64,000 nucleotides of DNA, taken from NCBI RefSeq assembly GCF_900104385.1, contig NZ_FNJA01000002.1:186001-250000 (forward strand), in the 5' to 3' direction. Shown in pieces: positions 1 to 10,375 of the stretch. The notes below the pieces were generated by a model, which was not told the DNA's origin, ran no database searches, and was given only the letters and a program-made list of their open reading frames with translations. The DNA comes from Rhodoferax sp. OV413. Lineage in GTDB: Bacteria > Pseudomonadota > Gammaproteobacteria > Burkholderiales > Burkholderiaceae_C. Position numbers and translations under genes: made by a program. Numbering within the stretch: the first letter of the stretch is position 1; every line of letters begins with the position of its first letter.

Positions 1-181
1 GCTGGATCAGCAAGTAGGTGGCACGCCCTTGTACAGGTAGCTCGGCAACCCGGATGGCCTGCAAATTGCTTGGCTCTGTGGATTGACGCGCATACCCCAA
101 AGGGGTGCACAGTACCGATGCGGCCCATACCAGCGATGCAATAACTTGCCTGCGGGTAGTGGAGTGTGCGTTCGGGAACAT
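1..181 (-). CDS. Guanyl-specific ribonuclease family protein (N-terminal part, cut by window edge)
   Basis: Sixty residues are visible before the window ends. The protein opens with an export signal: a twin-arginine pair (TTRRQVIA) followed by a hydrophobic stretch ending near GYA. The mature part begins VAELPVQGRATYLLIQ, which resembles the start of secreted RNases of the N1/Sa/barnase type (a conserved region normally followed by GGPFPY). Such enzymes cleave single-stranded RNA after G in the periplasm or outside the cell. The catalytic residues lie beyond the window, so the family call is an inference from the N-terminus only. A 16-bp palindrome lies just upstream at 204-219. Confidence 0.5.
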   Translation of the reverse strand, partial: MFPNAHSTTRRQVIASLVWAASVLCTPLGYARQSTEPSNLQAIRVAELPVQGRATYLLIQ

Positions 182-203
182 GGTGAATGCGGCTTCTGCG
201 AAC

Positions 204-219
204 TTCGGGTTAACCCGAA
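204..219. promoter_or_regulatory. Perfect 16-bp palindrome upstream of the ribonuclease gene
   Basis: TTCGGGTTAACCCGAA reads identically on both strands and lies 22 bp before the start codon at 181, in the expected promoter region. It could be an operator for a dimeric regulator. Binding is not shown. Confidence 0.4.
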
Positions 220-253
220 AATTTCAAGGCGCTAGTGTGCCGCATGTACCCTG

Positions 254-290
254 AAAAAGCAAGAGGCTGCCCAAAAAATGAGCAGCCTCT
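254..290 (-). terminator. Rho-independent terminator of maeB
   Basis: On the minus strand AGAGGCTGC and GCAGCCTCT (9 bp) flank an 11-nt T-rich loop and are followed by TGCTTTTT. It lies about 50 bp past the maeB stop codon. Confidence 0.7.
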
Positions 291-337
291 GCAGGGTTTT
301 GGCGCCAATAAGTTAGTACTTGCTGGCGAATTTGGGC

Positions 338-2671
338 TTATCGCACCACGTTGGCGTCGGCCACGGTCAAAGCCGTCATGTTTACAATTCTTCGCACCGT
401 GGCGCTGGCGGTCAGAATGTGTACAGGTTTGGCGGCGCCGAGCAGCACCGGGCCGATGGCGATGTTGCCGCCGGCTGCTGTCTTCAGCAGGTTGTAGGAA
501 ATATTCGCCGCATCGATATTCGGAAACACCAGCAAATTGGCGCTGCCGGTCAGCGGGCTGTGCGGCATAGCGGTGGCGCGCGCGGCGGCATCCAACGCCA
601 TGTCGCCATGGATTTCGCCGTCCACTTCCAGCCACGGGGCCTCGGTTTTCAGCAGCTCCAGTACCCGGCGCATCTTCACCGCGGTCGGTTGGTTGCTTTG
701 GCCATAGTTGCTGTGGGACAGCAATGCGGCCTTGGGCTTGAGGCCGAAGCGCATCATCTCCTCGGCCGCCATGACGGTGATTTCCGTCAATTCTTCGGCC
801 GTGGGATCGTAGTTCACGTGGGTGTCCACCAGGAACACCTGGCGGCCCGGCAGCATCAGGCCGTTCATGCAGGCATACACCGGCACGTCTTGCGGCGTGC
901 TGTCACAGCCGCCCGCACGCTTGCCGATCACCTGGTCGATGTAATGCAGGTGGATCGAGGTGTGGCCCCAGGTACCACAGATCATGCCGTCGACTTCGCC
1001 CTTGTGCAGCAGCATGCTGCCAATCAGGGTCAGCCGGCGGCGCATTTCGATCTTGGCCATCTGCGCCGTCACGCCCTTGCGTTCGGTCATGCGGTGGTAG
1101 GTCTGCCAGAAATCGCGGTAGCGATGGTCTTGCTCGACGTTCACCACGTCGTAGTCCAACTCTTCGCGCAGACGCAGGCCGAATTTCTTGATGCGCTCGG
1201 CGATCACAGCCGGGCGGCCGATCAAGGTAGGGCGTGCCAGGCCTTCGTCGACCACGATCTGGGTAGCACGCAGCACGCGTTCTTCTTCGCCTTCGGCGTA
1301 GCAGACGCGCTTCTTGGCTGCATTCTTGGCTGCGTCGTAGATCGGCTTCATCGTCGTGCCAGAGGCGTAGACGAAGTTTTGCAGGCGGTCGCGGTAGGCA
1401 TCCATGTCAAGGATGGGGCGCAACGCCACGCCGCTGTCGGCAGCCGCCTGGGCTACCGCTGGAGCGATCTTGATCATCAGGCGCGGGTCAAACGGCTTGG
1501 GGATCAAGTATTCGGGGCCGAAAGCCAGCTGCTCACCCGCATAGGCGGCAGCCACCACCTCGCTCTGCTCGGCCTGGGCCAGCTCGGCAATCGCGTGCAC
1601 TGCGGCGATTTCCATCTCCAGCGTGATGGTGGATGCACCTGCGTCCAGCGCACCGCGGAAGATGTAGGGGAAGCACAGGACGTTGTTGACCTGGTTCGGA
1701 TAGTCGGTACGGCCGGTGGCGATGATGGCGTCACTGCGCACCGACTTTACGTCTTCGGGCGAGATTTCGGGATTCGGGTTGGCGAGTGCCAGAATCAGCG
1801 GCTTGGCGGCCATCTTGGCCACCATGTCCTTCTTCAACACGCCGCCGGCCGACAGGCCGAGGAACACGTCGGCGCCTTCGATGATCTCGCCCAGGGTACG
1901 GGCCGAAGTCTTCTGGGCGTAGACGATCTTGTCTTCGTCCATCAGCTCGGTGCGGCCTTCATAGACCACGCCGGCCAGATCGGTGACATAGATGTTTTCG
2001 CGCGGAATGCCCAGCTTGACCAGCAGGCCCAGGCAGGCCAGTGCCGCAGCGCCGGCACCGGATGTGACCAGCTTGACGTCTTTCGGGTCTTTGCCTACGA
2101 CCTTCAGGCCGTTCAGAATCGCCGCGCCCACGCAGATGGCGGTGCCATGCTGGTCGTCGTGGAACACCGGAATCTTCATGCGCTCGCGCAGTTTGCGCTC
2201 GACGTAGAAGCAGTCGGGGGCCTTGATGTCTTCGAGGTTGATGCCACCGAAGGTGGGTTCCAGCGAGGCAATGATGTCGACCAGTTTGTCGAGATCGTGC
2301 TTCTCGTCGATCTCCAGATCGAACACGTCGATGCCGGCGAACTTCTTGAACAACACGCCCTTGCCCTCCATCACCGGCTTGGACGCCAGCGGGCCAATAT
2401 CACCCAGACCGAGCACGGCCGTGCCGTTGGTGATCACGGCGACCAGGTTGCCCCGGCTGGTGTACTTGAAGGCGTTGTTCGGGTCTTTGACAATCTCTTC
2501 GCATGGCGCAGCCACACCAGGCGAGTACGCCAGGGCCAGGTCATGCTGGTTGACCAGCTGTTTGGTCGCCGCGATGGCGATCTTGCCCGGCGTGGGGAAC
2601 TCGTGGTATTCGAGGGCAGCGCGACGCAGCTCGGCGCGTTTTTCTTCGGCGTTAGCCGTGGGGTTGCTCAT
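338..2671 (-). CDS. maeB: NADP-dependent malic enzyme with phosphotransacetylase-like C-terminal domain
   Basis: Converts L-malate to pyruvate and CO2 with reduction of NADP, linking the TCA cycle to pyruvate and NADPH supply in the cytosol. The 777-residue length matches MaeB rather than the short malic enzymes. Residues about 20-420 are the malic N-terminal and NAD-binding domains ([41 protein letters not shown]). From about 440 to the end a phosphate acetyl/butyryl transferase-like domain follows, which in this family usually acts as an acetyl-CoA-sensing regulatory module rather than an enzyme. Start chosen at 2671 ([10 protein letters not shown]) because GGCAGGAGA lies just upstream; the frame stays open further upstream without family similarity. 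A terminator follows the stop. Confidence 0.93.
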   Translation of the reverse strand: MSNPTANAEEKRAELRRAALEYHEFPTPGKIAIAATKQLVNQHDLALAYSPGVAAPCEEIVKDPNNAFKYTSRGNLVAVITNGTAVLGLGDIGPLASKPVMEGKGVLFKKFAGIDVFDLEIDEKHDLDKLVDIIASLEPTFGGINLEDIKAPDCFYVERKLRERMKIPVFHDDQHGTAICVGAAILNGLKVVGKDPKDVKLVTSGAGAAALACLGLLVKLGIPRENIYVTDLAGVVYEGRTELMDEDKIVYAQKTSARTLGEIIEGADVFLGLSAGGVLKKDMVAKMAAKPLILALANPNPEISPEDVKSVRSDAIIATGRTDYPNQVNNVLCFPYIFRGALDAGASTITLEMEIAAVHAIAELAQAEQSEVVAAAYAGEQLAFGPEYLIPKPFDPRLMIKIAPAVAQAAADSGVALRPILDMDAYRDRLQNFVYASGTTMKPIYDAAKNAAKKRVCYAEGEEERVLRATQIVVDEGLARPTLIGRPAVIAERIKKFGLRLREELDYDVVNVEQDHRYRDFWQTYHRMTERKGVTAQMAKIEMRRRLTLIGSMLLHKGEVDGMICGTWGHTSIHLHYIDQVIGKRAGGCDSTPQDVPVYACMNGLMLPGRQVFLVDTHVNYDPTAEELTEITVMAAEEMMRFGLKPKAALLSHSNYGQSNQPTAVKMRRVLELLKTEAPWLEVDGEIHGDMALDAAARATAMPHSPLTGSANLLVFPNIDAANISYNLLKTAAGGNIAIGPVLLGAAKPVHILTASATVRRIVNMTALTVADANVVR

Positions 2672-2794
2672 CTGGCGTGTCTCCTGCCATGGCCGCCGAC
2701 CGGAAACGCGCCGGGCAGCCACTGTGTCAAAGGGACTGCGATTGTAGGGGCCGCCCAAAGACGGTACCCGTAGGGGGTTTTGCTTACGCCAGAA

Positions 2795-3046
2795 TTACGC
2801 GAAGCGCGTAGAGGTGGGCGCGCGGCCGGCGATGTGGCGGAAGGTAATGCGGCCCTTGGACAAATCGTAAGGCGACAGTTCCAGCGACACATGGTCGCCG
2901 GCCAGGATGCGGATGTGGTTCTTGCGCATCTTGCCAGCGGTATAGGCAATCAGGACGTGGCCGTTTTCCAGCGTCACGCGAAAGCGCGAGTCGGGCAGCA
3001 CTTCGGACACAAGGCCCTTCATTTCGATCAGTTCTTCTTTTGCCAT
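2795..3046 (-). CDS. infA: Translation initiation factor IF-1 (stand-alone copy)
   Basis: An 83-residue S1/OB-fold protein beginning [20 protein letters not shown], with the family core [33 protein letters not shown]-1 binds the ribosomal A site during initiation. Compared with the 72-residue E. coli protein it carries a C-terminal extension ([13 protein letters not shown]), as in the second infA copy often found in Betaproteobacteria outside the ribosomal-protein operon. No ribosomal genes are nearby. The start at 3046 is preceded by AAGGAA. It lies 50 bp after the 77-aa gene on the same strand and may be cotranscribed. Confidence 0.9.
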   Translation of the reverse strand: MAKEELIEMKGLVSEVLPDSRFRVTLENGHVLIAYTAGKMRKNHIRILAGDHVSLELSPYDLSKGRITFRHIAGRAPTSTRFA

Positions 3047-3096
3047 AGATAAATTCCTTGAGAATTGGACAGTATGTAAGTAACTTTTAGGCGTTT

Positions 3097-3330
3097 TTAG
3101 GCGTGCGCGGCGCTCGGATTGGCGTGGCGCGCGCGCACCCACTGCAAACCTTGCTCAACTGCGTATTGTGTCGCGGTTGTGGCATCGTCGAACAGGGCCA
3201 CGAAACGCATCACACGGTCGTGCGAGCCATTACGGATCGACACGGAGGAGCCAAATCGGCCATCGGCCTGTTCACGGGTCAGCGGCGAGAGCAAATATTT
3301 GCCGGCGGCAATCGAATTATTTTTATTCAT
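3097..3330 (-). CDS. Small conserved hypothetical protein, 77 aa
   Basis: I recognise the pattern ([38 protein letters not shown]...AVEQGLQWV) as a small soluble protein common in Burkholderiales, but not its function. There is no signal peptide or membrane segment. Start chosen at [11 protein letters not shown] (3330), although no good Shine-Dalgarno is visible; the frame is open upstream to 3564 but that extension does not look protein-like. It precedes infA on the same strand. The roughly 300 bp upstream (3331-3630) have no gene and contain a perfect inverted repeat at 3488-3514, so a long structured leader is possible. Confidence 0.6.
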   Translation of the reverse strand: MNKNNSIAAGKYLLSPLTREQADGRFGSSVSIRNGSHDRVMRFVALFDDATTATQYAVEQGLQWVRARHANPSAAHA

Positions 3331-3487
3331 TATGGAAAACAAGGCGGCCTTACTAATGGGCGCGCCAGAAATACGTGTTGTCACACTGCGGGATTTAGAC
3401 ACGCTTCCGATGAAATTGCACTGGAGGCAGGTCTTGCGCAACACCCGGTGGGGAGGGGTTTTGCGCGCAAAGCACTTGGAGCCCTGG

Positions 3488-3514
3488 GTCCGCACAGCAT
3501 GACAGGGTGCGGAC
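3488..3514. other. Inverted repeat in the gene-free stretch 3331-3630
   Basis: GTCCGCAC and GTGCGGAC pair perfectly around an 11-nt loop. It could be a leader hairpin or operator for the 77-aa gene, or a factor-dependent end signal for pepP transcripts running the same way. No T tract follows, so I do not call a terminator. Nothing else recognisable was seen in 3331-3630. Confidence 0.4.
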
Positions 3515-3630
3515 AAACTCGGGGGTGCAGGCTCGGCGTGGTGGTGCGATGTGTTGGGTTGCATCGCGGAGCTCCATGGCGAAGCCCATCTACCGAGATC
3601 CCGATTATAGCGTAGAGCCAGAAAATCTGC

Positions 3631-5013
3631 TTAGTCCCGCATCAGGGCCTCGATGGCGTCCGGATCCACTGGCACTCCACGGCTGATCAGTTCGCAGCCG
3701 GTGGCGGTGACGATGGCGTCGTCTTCGATGCGGATGCCGATGTTGTGAAAGGCCTCGGGAACGCCTGGGCCGGGACGCACATAGATGCCAGGCTCGATGG
3801 TCAGGGCCATGCCGGGTTGCAGGATGCGGCTGGGCCGGTTGGTGATGGTCTCGCCGCTCAGCGGGTCCTTGCGTTGGCTGCTGGCGCCGACCTCCGCCTG
3901 CTCCACATAGCTGCCGCAGTCGTGCACATCCATGCCGATCCAGTGGCCGGTGCGGTGCATGTAGTAGGCAAAGTAGGCGCGGCTGGCGATCACGTCGTCC
4001 ACGGTGCCGACCTTGTTCTTGTCCAGCAGGCCTACGTCCAGCATGCCTTGGGCCAGCACCTTGACCGTGGCGTCGTGCGGATCGGTGAAGCGGGCACCTG
4101 GCTTGGTAGCGGCAATCGCGGCGACCTGGCTGGCCAGCACCAGCTCGTACAGCGTGCGCTGCGGGCCGCTGAACTTGCCATTCGCCGGGAAGGTGCGGGT
4201 GATGTCGCTGGCGTAGCCATCCAGCTCGCAGCCGGCGTCGATCAGCACCAGCTCGCCGTCGCGCACCGGGGCTTTGTCGGCGCGGTAGTGCAGCACGCAG
4301 GCATTGGCGCCAGCGGCGACGATGGAGCCGTAGGCCGGGTACTGCGAGCCCTGGCGGCGGAACTCGTGCAGCAGTTCGGCGTCCAGGTGGTACTCAAACA
4401 CTTCCTGGCCGGCGCGCAGCATGCGGGCCGACAGCTGCATCGCGCGGATGTGGGCGCCGGCGCTGATCTGCGCGGCGCGGCGCATGGTGTCCTGCTCGCC
4501 GTCATCCTTGAACATGCGCATCTCGTCCAGCACGCTGCACAGGTCGCGCTGGGTGTCAGGGCACAGGGCGCCGTAGCGGACGCGGGCGCGCACCTTGTTC
4601 AGCCAGCCATCGACACGGCCTTCGAGGCCTTTGTGGGTGGCGAACGGGGTCCAGACGGCGCTGCGGTTTTCCAGCAGGCGTGGCAGCTGGGTGTCCAGGT
4701 CTGCTACGGAATATGCGGCATCCAGTGCAAGTGCGGCGGGCGCTGCGTCCGGTCCGAGTCGGAAACCGTCCCAGATTTCACGCTCCAGGTCCTTGGGTGC
4801 GCAGAACAGCGTGGACTGGCCTTCGCCGGTCACCACCAGCCAGGCATTCGGTTCGGTGAAGCCGGTCAGGTAGTAGAAATAGCTGTCGGCGCGGAACAGG
4901 AAATCGCTGTCGCGGTTGCGCTGCTGCTCGGGTGCGGTGGGGATGATGGCGATGCCGCCGGGGCCGATTTCACGGGCCAGCTGGGCGCGACGTTGGGCGT
5001 AGGGTGTGGTCAT
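3631..5013 (-). CDS. pepP: Xaa-Pro aminopeptidase (aminopeptidase P)
   Basis: Removes N-terminal residues preceding proline; a cytosolic dimetal peptidase of family M24B. The 460 residues match aminopeptidase P length. The N-terminal creatinase-like domain (SDFLFRADSYFYYLTGF) is followed by the pita-bread domain. Metal ligands are visible in LVLIDAGCELDGYASDITRTFP (two Asp), HRTGHWIGMDVHD (His), LTIEPGIYV (Glu) and GIRIEDD (Glu). The gene starts 11 bp after the murU stop, so the two form one transcription unit with murU first. Confidence 0.93.
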   Translation of the reverse strand: MTTPYAQRRAQLAREIGPGGIAIIPTAPEQQRNRDSDFLFRADSYFYYLTGFTEPNAWLVVTGEGQSTLFCAPKDLEREIWDGFRLGPDAAPAALALDAAYSVADLDTQLPRLLENRSAVWTPFATHKGLEGRVDGWLNKVRARVRYGALCPDTQRDLCSVLDEMRMFKDDGEQDTMRRAAQISAGAHIRAMQLSARMLRAGQEVFEYHLDAELLHEFRRQGSQYPAYGSIVAAGANACVLHYRADKAPVRDGELVLIDAGCELDGYASDITRTFPANGKFSGPQRTLYELVLASQVAAIAATKPGARFTDPHDATVKVLAQGMLDVGLLDKNKVGTVDDVIASRAYFAYYMHRTGHWIGMDVHDCGSYVEQAEVGASSQRKDPLSGETITNRPSRILQPGMALTIEPGIYVRPGPGVPEAFHNIGIRIEDDAIVTATGCELISRGVPVDPDAIEALMRD

Positions 5014-5024
5014 GGTGTGGGGTT

Positions 5025-5729
5025 TCAGTGGAGTTCAGCCAGTTGTTCGGGGGTGCCAACGTTGTGCCAGGGGCCGTCAAAACGCGACACACTGATGCGT
5101 TGCTGCCGGATGCCGTCAAACAGCAGCGGGCCGAGCGCAGCCTTTTGGCCCACGGGCACGGCGCGGCACAGTTCGGCGCGCACCAGCGCCAGGCTGCTAT
5201 AGGTCCAGCGCTGGCCGTCGGGGCCGGGGCCGTCCAGCCCCAGGCCGTTAGCGGCGATGCCGAAGTCGCCCTGCGGGTGGTAGGGCGGATTCGGCACCAG
5301 CCACAGGTGGGCCAGGGCGTCGCTGCGCGCAAAGTCTGCGGCGGCGCTGGCATCAAAGCGGAAGCTGGGCGCGTAAATGTCGCCGGCCACCAGCCAGAAA
5401 GCCTCGCCCAGCAGCGGCAAGGCCTTGGCAATGCCGCCGGCGGTTTCCAGCGCGCCGCCGTGGTCGCGGCCTTCCATCGAATAGGTGATCTGCAGGCCCC
5501 AGCGCGAGCCGTCGCCTAGCGCGGCGGGGATGGTGTCCTCCAGCCAGGCGGTGTTGATGACGACCTGACGCACGCCGGCCGCCGCCAGCGCTTCCAGGTG
5601 CCAGACGATCAGCGGCTTGCCGCGCACTGGCAGCAGCGGCTTGGGCGTGTGGTCGGTCAGCGGGCGCATGCGTTCGCCGCGTCCGGCGGCCAGGACCAGG
5701 GCGTGGGTGGTGGGCGTGTGGGCGGGCAT
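5025..5729 (-). CDS. murU: Sugar-phosphate nucleotidyltransferase, MurU-like
   Basis: A 234-residue single-domain nucleotidyltransferase with the signature LVLAAGRGERMRPLTDHTPKPLLPV near the N-terminus and VAGDIY as the metal-binding Asp region. Short Burkholderiales and Pseudomonas proteins of this kind make UDP-MurNAc from MurNAc-1-phosphate in peptidoglycan recycling; GDP-mannose pyrophosphorylase activity is the alternative annotation. The usual partner kinase gene amgK is not next to it: the upstream neighbour is a dispersed repeat and then a tautomerase. Start at MPAHTPTTHAL (5729), as the 15 upstream codons lack family similarity. Directly precedes pepP. Confidence 0.8.
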   Translation of the reverse strand: MPAHTPTTHALVLAAGRGERMRPLTDHTPKPLLPVRGKPLIVWHLEALAAAGVRQVVINTAWLEDTIPAALGDGSRWGLQITYSMEGRDHGGALETAGGIAKALPLLGEAFWLVAGDIYAPSFRFDASAAADFARSDALAHLWLVPNPPYHPQGDFGIAANGLGLDGPGPDGQRWTYSSLALVRAELCRAVPVGQKAALGPLLFDGIRQQRISVSRFDGPWHNVGTPEQLAELH

Positions 5730-5765
5730 GGGCAGGATTATCCAGGGGGCAGGGCTTGCGTGGTT

Positions 5766-5826
5766 TGCTAGCAAATAAATAGCTGCTTGCGCTGGTGGGA
5801 ATTGCGCCAGCGGCCTAAAAAGCTTA
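5766..5826 (-). repeat. Dispersed repeat copy 1
   Basis: The reverse complement reads GGCCGCTGGCGCAATT...GCGCAAGCAGCTATTTATTTG: the GC-rich inverted core and AGCTAT hairpin shared by the other copies. It lies between murU and the tautomerase gene and ends at the tautomerase stop codon. Confidence 0.8.
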
Positions 5827-6198
5827 AATCTTGGGCGGAATCTCCGACGCCGGCAGGCCCAGCAGCCCCCAGCTTTCTTTGGGCGGCTCGGTCAGCACAA
5901 CCATCACGTCGATGGGCGCGATGCCGAGCGCGCCGAAGCGCTGGGTGATGCCCTGGTACAGCGTGCGCTTGGCGTCCATGCTGCGGCCCGGAAACATCAG
6001 CACCTCGACCAGGGTGTAGTTTTCGGACTTGCCGGGCGCCACCCAGAAGTGCTCGGGCCGGTGTTCGATGTAGCGGATCTGCCGGTCGTCTTCGGGCACT
6101 TTCAGGGCCTCGCGCATGGCCAGGTAGACGGCCTCCATCAGTGCGGTGACTTCGCTGGCGGGGCGGCTGCGGCGGACTTCGATTTTGGCGAGCGGCAT
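5824..6198 (-). CDS. Tautomerase family protein
   Basis: A 124-residue protein starting [12 protein letters not shown]; after Met removal the N-terminal proline is the catalytic base of the tautomerase superfamily. The length, about twice 4-oxalocrotonate tautomerase, and the segment [20 protein letters not shown]...[15 protein letters not shown] fit the longer tautomerase group. The physiological substrate cannot be told from sequence. It is divergent from tkt; 156 bp separate the starts. Its stop codon falls at the edge of a dispersed repeat. Confidence 0.8.
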   Translation of the reverse strand: MPLAKIEVRRSRPASEVTALMEAVYLAMREALKVPEDDRQIRYIEHRPEHFWVAPGKSENYTLVEVLMFPGRSMDAKRTLYQGITQRFGALGIAPIDVMVVLTEPPKESWGLLGLPASEIPPKI

Positions 6199-6354
6199 GG
6201 TGTTTCTCGGGGGACGGGAGACAAGCGGGTGATTGTGATGGGCTTCGGTATGCAGTGCGGGTTACGGAGCCAGTACACCGGCCCCCGTGGCGGCCCCTTA
6301 AAATACCGGGCTCACCCCCACCTTCACCCTGCATTCTCACCGGAGCTGATCCCG

Positions 6355-8445
6355 ATGGCCGACACCCCCTTGAACCTGAACACTGCCGACGTTGCGGTTC
6401 TTCCCGAAGCGCCTGCCGCCGAGGCGAAGCCCACCACCGCTATGGCCAATGCCATCCGCGCGCTGGCGATGGACGCGGTGCAACAGGCCAATTCGGGCCA
6501 CCCCGGTGCGCCCATGGGCATGGCCGACATGGCCGTCGCCCTGTGGGACCAGCATCTGCAGCACAACCCCAAGAACCCAAATTGGTTGAACCGCGACCGC
6601 TTCATCCTGTCCAACGGCCACGGTTCCATGCTGCTGTACGCGCTGCTGCACCTGACCGGCTACAAGCTGCCCATGAGCGAGCTGAAGAACTTCCGCCAGC
6701 TGCACAGCAAGACCCCTGGTCACCCCGAATACGGCTACACGCCCGGCGTGGAAACCACCACCGGCCCGCTGGGCCAGGGCATCACCAACGCCGTCGGCTT
6801 TGCACTGGCTGAAAAGCTGCTGGCGCAAGAGTTCAACCGCGAAGGCCATGCCATCGTCGACCACCACACCTACGCCTTCATGGGCGATGGCTGCTTGATG
6901 GAAGGCATCAGCCACGAAGCCGCCGCCCTGGCCGGCGCCTGGAAGCTGAACAAGCTGGTGGCCCTGTACGACGACAACGGCATCTCCATCGACGGCCAGG
7001 TCGCGCCCTGGTTCATCGACAACACCGCCCTGCGCTTTGTGGCCTATGGCTGGAACGTGCTGGGCCCGATCGACGGCCATGACGCCGCCGTGGTGTCGCA
7101 AGCCATTGCCGATGCCAAGAAGTCGGCCGACAAGCCTACGCTGATCATCTGCAAGACGCATATCGGCAAGGGTAGCCCGAACCGCGCCAACACCTCCAAG
7201 GCCCACGGCGAACCGCTGGGCGCCGAAGAAATTAAGCTGACCCGCGAAGCGCTGAACTGGCCGTACGCCCCGTTCACCATCCCCAAGGACATCGCTGCCG
7301 CCTGGGACGCCAAGAGCGCCGGCGCTGCCCGCGAAGCCGCCTGGAACACCCAGTTCGCCGCCTACAAGGCTGCCTTCCCCGCGGAAGCCAAAGAGCTGCT
7401 GCGCCGCATGAAGGGCGATCTGCCGAAGAACTTCGCCCAGACCGCTGTGGACACCGTGATTGGCGCCCACACCAAAGGCGAAACCGTGGCATCCCGCAAG
7501 GCCTCGCAACTGGCGCTGGAAGCCTTCACCGCGGCCCTGCCCGAAATGCTGGGCGGCTCGGCCGACCTGACCGGCTCGAACCTGACCAACACCAAGTCCA
7601 CGCCCAACCTGCGTTTTGATAGCCACACCGGCGTCGGCAACGGCGGCCGCCACATCAACTACGGCGTGCGTGAATTCGGCATGGCCGCGATCATGAACGG
7701 CGTGGCCCTGCATGGCGGCTTCATCCCCTACGGCGGCACCTTCCTGACCTTCAGCGACTACAGCCGCAATGCCATCCGCATGGCCGCGCTGATGAAGCTG
7801 CGCGTGGTCCACGTGTTCACCCACGACTCCATCGGTCTGGGCGAAGACGGCCCGACCCACCAGTCGGTCGAGCACGCGGCCAGCCTGCGCCTGATCCCGA
7901 ACTTGGACGTCTGGCGTCCGGGCGACACGGCCGAGACCGCCGTGGCCTGGGCCGTGGCCCTGGAAAACAAGACCCGTCCTTCGGCCCTGCTGCTGAGCCG
8001 CCAGAACATTGCCTATGCCGCCAAGGCCGACCTGGGCGAGATCAGCCGCGGTGCCTATGTGTTGTCCGAACCGGCTGCCGTCGGCATCAAGAAGAAGGCC
8101 CAGGCCGTCATCATCGCTACCGGCTCCGAAGTGCAGCTGGCGCTGGCCGCACAAGCGTTGTTAGCTACTAAAAAGATAGCTATCCGCGTCGTCTCCATGC
8201 CCAGCAACAGCGTGTTTGACCGCCAATCCGAAGCCTACAAGACCGAAGTGTTGCCCAAGGGCCTGCCGCGCATCGCGGTCGAAATGGGCGTCACCGACGG
8301 CTGGTGGAAGTACGGTTGCGCGGCTGTCGTTGGCCTCGACACCTACGGCGAATCGGCGCCCGCACCGGTGCTGTTCAAGCTGTTCGGCTTCACGCCCGAG
8401 AACGTGGCGATGACGGTCGAAAAAGTTCTGCGTAAGAAGAAGTAA
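6355..8445 (+). CDS. tkt: Transketolase
   Basis: A thiamine-diphosphate enzyme moving two-carbon units between sugar phosphates in the pentose phosphate and Calvin cycles. At 696 residues it is slightly long because of an N-terminal extension ([20 protein letters not shown]). Visible motifs: [24 protein letters not shown], the ThDP-binding GDGCLMEG...YDDN, and [14 protein letters not shown] in the pyrimidine domain. Start 6355 follows GGAG. Near the C-terminus (8143-8185) the codons for [15 protein letters not shown] coincide with a partial copy of the dispersed repeat, kept in frame. gap lies 64 bp downstream, separated by a small hairpin, so the two may be cotranscribed. Confidence 0.95.
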   Translation: MADTPLNLNTADVAVLPEAPAAEAKPTTAMANAIRALAMDAVQQANSGHPGAPMGMADMAVALWDQHLQHNPKNPNWLNRDRFILSNGHGSMLLYALLHLTGYKLPMSELKNFRQLHSKTPGHPEYGYTPGVETTTGPLGQGITNAVGFALAEKLLAQEFNREGHAIVDHHTYAFMGDGCLMEGISHEAAALAGAWKLNKLVALYDDNGISIDGQVAPWFIDNTALRFVAYGWNVLGPIDGHDAAVVSQAIADAKKSADKPTLIICKTHIGKGSPNRANTSKAHGEPLGAEEIKLTREALNWPYAPFTIPKDIAAAWDAKSAGAAREAAWNTQFAAYKAAFPAEAKELLRRMKGDLPKNFAQTAVDTVIGAHTKGETVASRKASQLALEAFTAALPEMLGGSADLTGSNLTNTKSTPNLRFDSHTGVGNGGRHINYGVREFGMAAIMNGVALHGGFIPYGGTFLTFSDYSRNAIRMAALMKLRVVHVFTHDSIGLGEDGPTHQSVEHAASLRLIPNLDVWRPGDTAETAVAWAVALENKTRPSALLLSRQNIAYAAKADLGEISRGAYVLSEPAAVGIKKKAQAVIIATGSEVQLALAAQALLATKKIAIRVVSMPSNSVFDRQSEAYKTEVLPKGLPRIAVEMGVTDGWWKYGCAAVVGLDTYGESAPAPVLFKLFGFTPENVAMTVEKVLRKKK
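8143..8185 (+). repeat. Partial dispersed repeat inside tkt (copy 2)
   Basis: GCACAAGCG followed by TTAGCTACTAAAAAGATAGC resembles the core end and AGCTAT hairpin of the repeat. It is in frame within the coding sequence, in a poorly conserved linker before the C-terminal domain. Confidence 0.5.
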
Positions 8446-8453
8446 ATGGCGTG

Positions 8454-8473
8454 GGCCTGGCGGGAGCCGGGCC
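8454..8473 (+). other. Intergenic hairpin between tkt and gap
   Basis: GGCC-T-GGC / GCC-G-GGCC with a GGGA loop, no T tract. It may stabilise or process a tkt-gap transcript. Confidence 0.35.
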
Positions 8474-8491
8474 TACGATGGCTGGTTTTAA

Positions 8492-9508
<1,017 letters not shown>

Positions 9509-9533
9509 GCTCTGCTACAGACCCCGGTCTGTG

Positions 9534-9566
9534 AAGCCCGCACCCTACCCGGTGCGGGCTTTTTTT
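9534..9566 (+). terminator. Rho-independent terminator of gap
   Basis: AAGCCCGCACC and GGTGCGGGCTT (11 bp) around CTACCC, running into a T tract. The stop codon of the convergent crp-type gene lies inside this T tract (TTA at 9565-9567), so the structure probably ends transcripts from both sides. Confidence 0.92.
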
Positions 9567-10269
9567 ATGGGCACAGCGCGCGCAGTGCTTGGAGGTCCAG
9601 AATCTCCAGCGCCCCGCGCTGGATGCGCAGGATGTGGCGGTCCTTGAGGTCGTTGAGGATCTGGTTGGTGGTTTGGCGTGACACACCCACCATCAGCGCC
9701 AGTTCTTCTTGCGTGATGGCCAGCACGCGGCGTGTGCTGCCGTCGTCGGTGCGCTGGCCGTAGCCCTGGGCCATGTCCACCAGGCGACGGGCCAGGCGCA
9801 GGGGGGCGCTCAGCACGGTTTGCTCTTCCATGTTCACAAAGGCCATGCGCAGCTTGTCGGCCATCAGTACCGCCAGGTCGCGCCAGTGCTGCGGGTGGGC
9901 TTGCAGCCAGGCCAGCAGCTCCTCGTGGGGTACCTGCAGCAGCGTGCTGGGCTCGGCGGCGTGGGCGTGGTGGGTGCGGGCCGATCCATCAAACACCGAA
10001 ATCTCGCCGAACCATTGCGGCGGGGTCAGCACCACCAGCAAGGCCTCGCGCGCGTCATTGCTCTGGCCGCTTTGACCCGAGATGCGAATGGCCCCCGCTA
10101 CCAGCGCATACAGGCCGCAGGGCGCGCTGTCACGCAAAAACAGCGCATCGCCCATCTGCAGCGTGCGTAGCTTGGCCATGCGCAGCAGGGCCTGGGCAAA
10201 TTCCGCGGGCAGTTGGGCAAACCAGCGCCCGGAATTCAATATCGGTAAATAGCGGGAAGGGTCGGACAT
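9565..10269 (-). CDS. Crp/Fnr family transcriptional regulator
   Basis: A 234-residue regulator with an N-terminal cyclic-nucleotide-binding-type beta-barrel (LQMGDALFLRDSAPCGLYALVAGAIRISG ... WFGEISVFDGSART) and a C-terminal winged helix (ITQEELALMVGVSRQTTNQILNDLKDRHILRIQRGALEILD). There is no N-terminal cysteine cluster, so it is not an Fnr-type iron-sulfur sensor; the ligand is unknown. It is convergent with gap and shares its terminator; 106 bp separate its start from the DUF962 gene, so the two may share a divergent control region. Confidence 0.85.
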   Translation of the reverse strand: MSDPSRYLPILNSGRWFAQLPAEFAQALLRMAKLRTLQMGDALFLRDSAPCGLYALVAGAIRISGQSGQSNDAREALLVVLTPPQWFGEISVFDGSARTHHAHAAEPSTLLQVPHEELLAWLQAHPQHWRDLAVLMADKLRMAFVNMEEQTVLSAPLRLARRLVDMAQGYGQRTDDGSTRRVLAITQEELALMVGVSRQTTNQILNDLKDRHILRIQRGALEILDLQALRALCP

Positions 10270-10375
10270 AGGGTTTGTGCGGCTGCGGTGGTTTGTGTCG
10301 GGTAGCCGACAGACGGCATGCCAAAGCTAAGCCGATCATGGCGCGTCGTCAAGATCCCACCAGAACAAGACCCGT

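Noticed and set aside
320-2773. Long plus-strand open frame opposite maeB
   Set aside because: It mirrors the codon pattern of maeB, is rich in His, Gln and Arg without any domain, and is an antisense shadow produced by high GC.
6337-8154. Minus-strand open frame opposite transketolase
   Set aside because: Antisense shadow; the plus strand is an intact transketolase.
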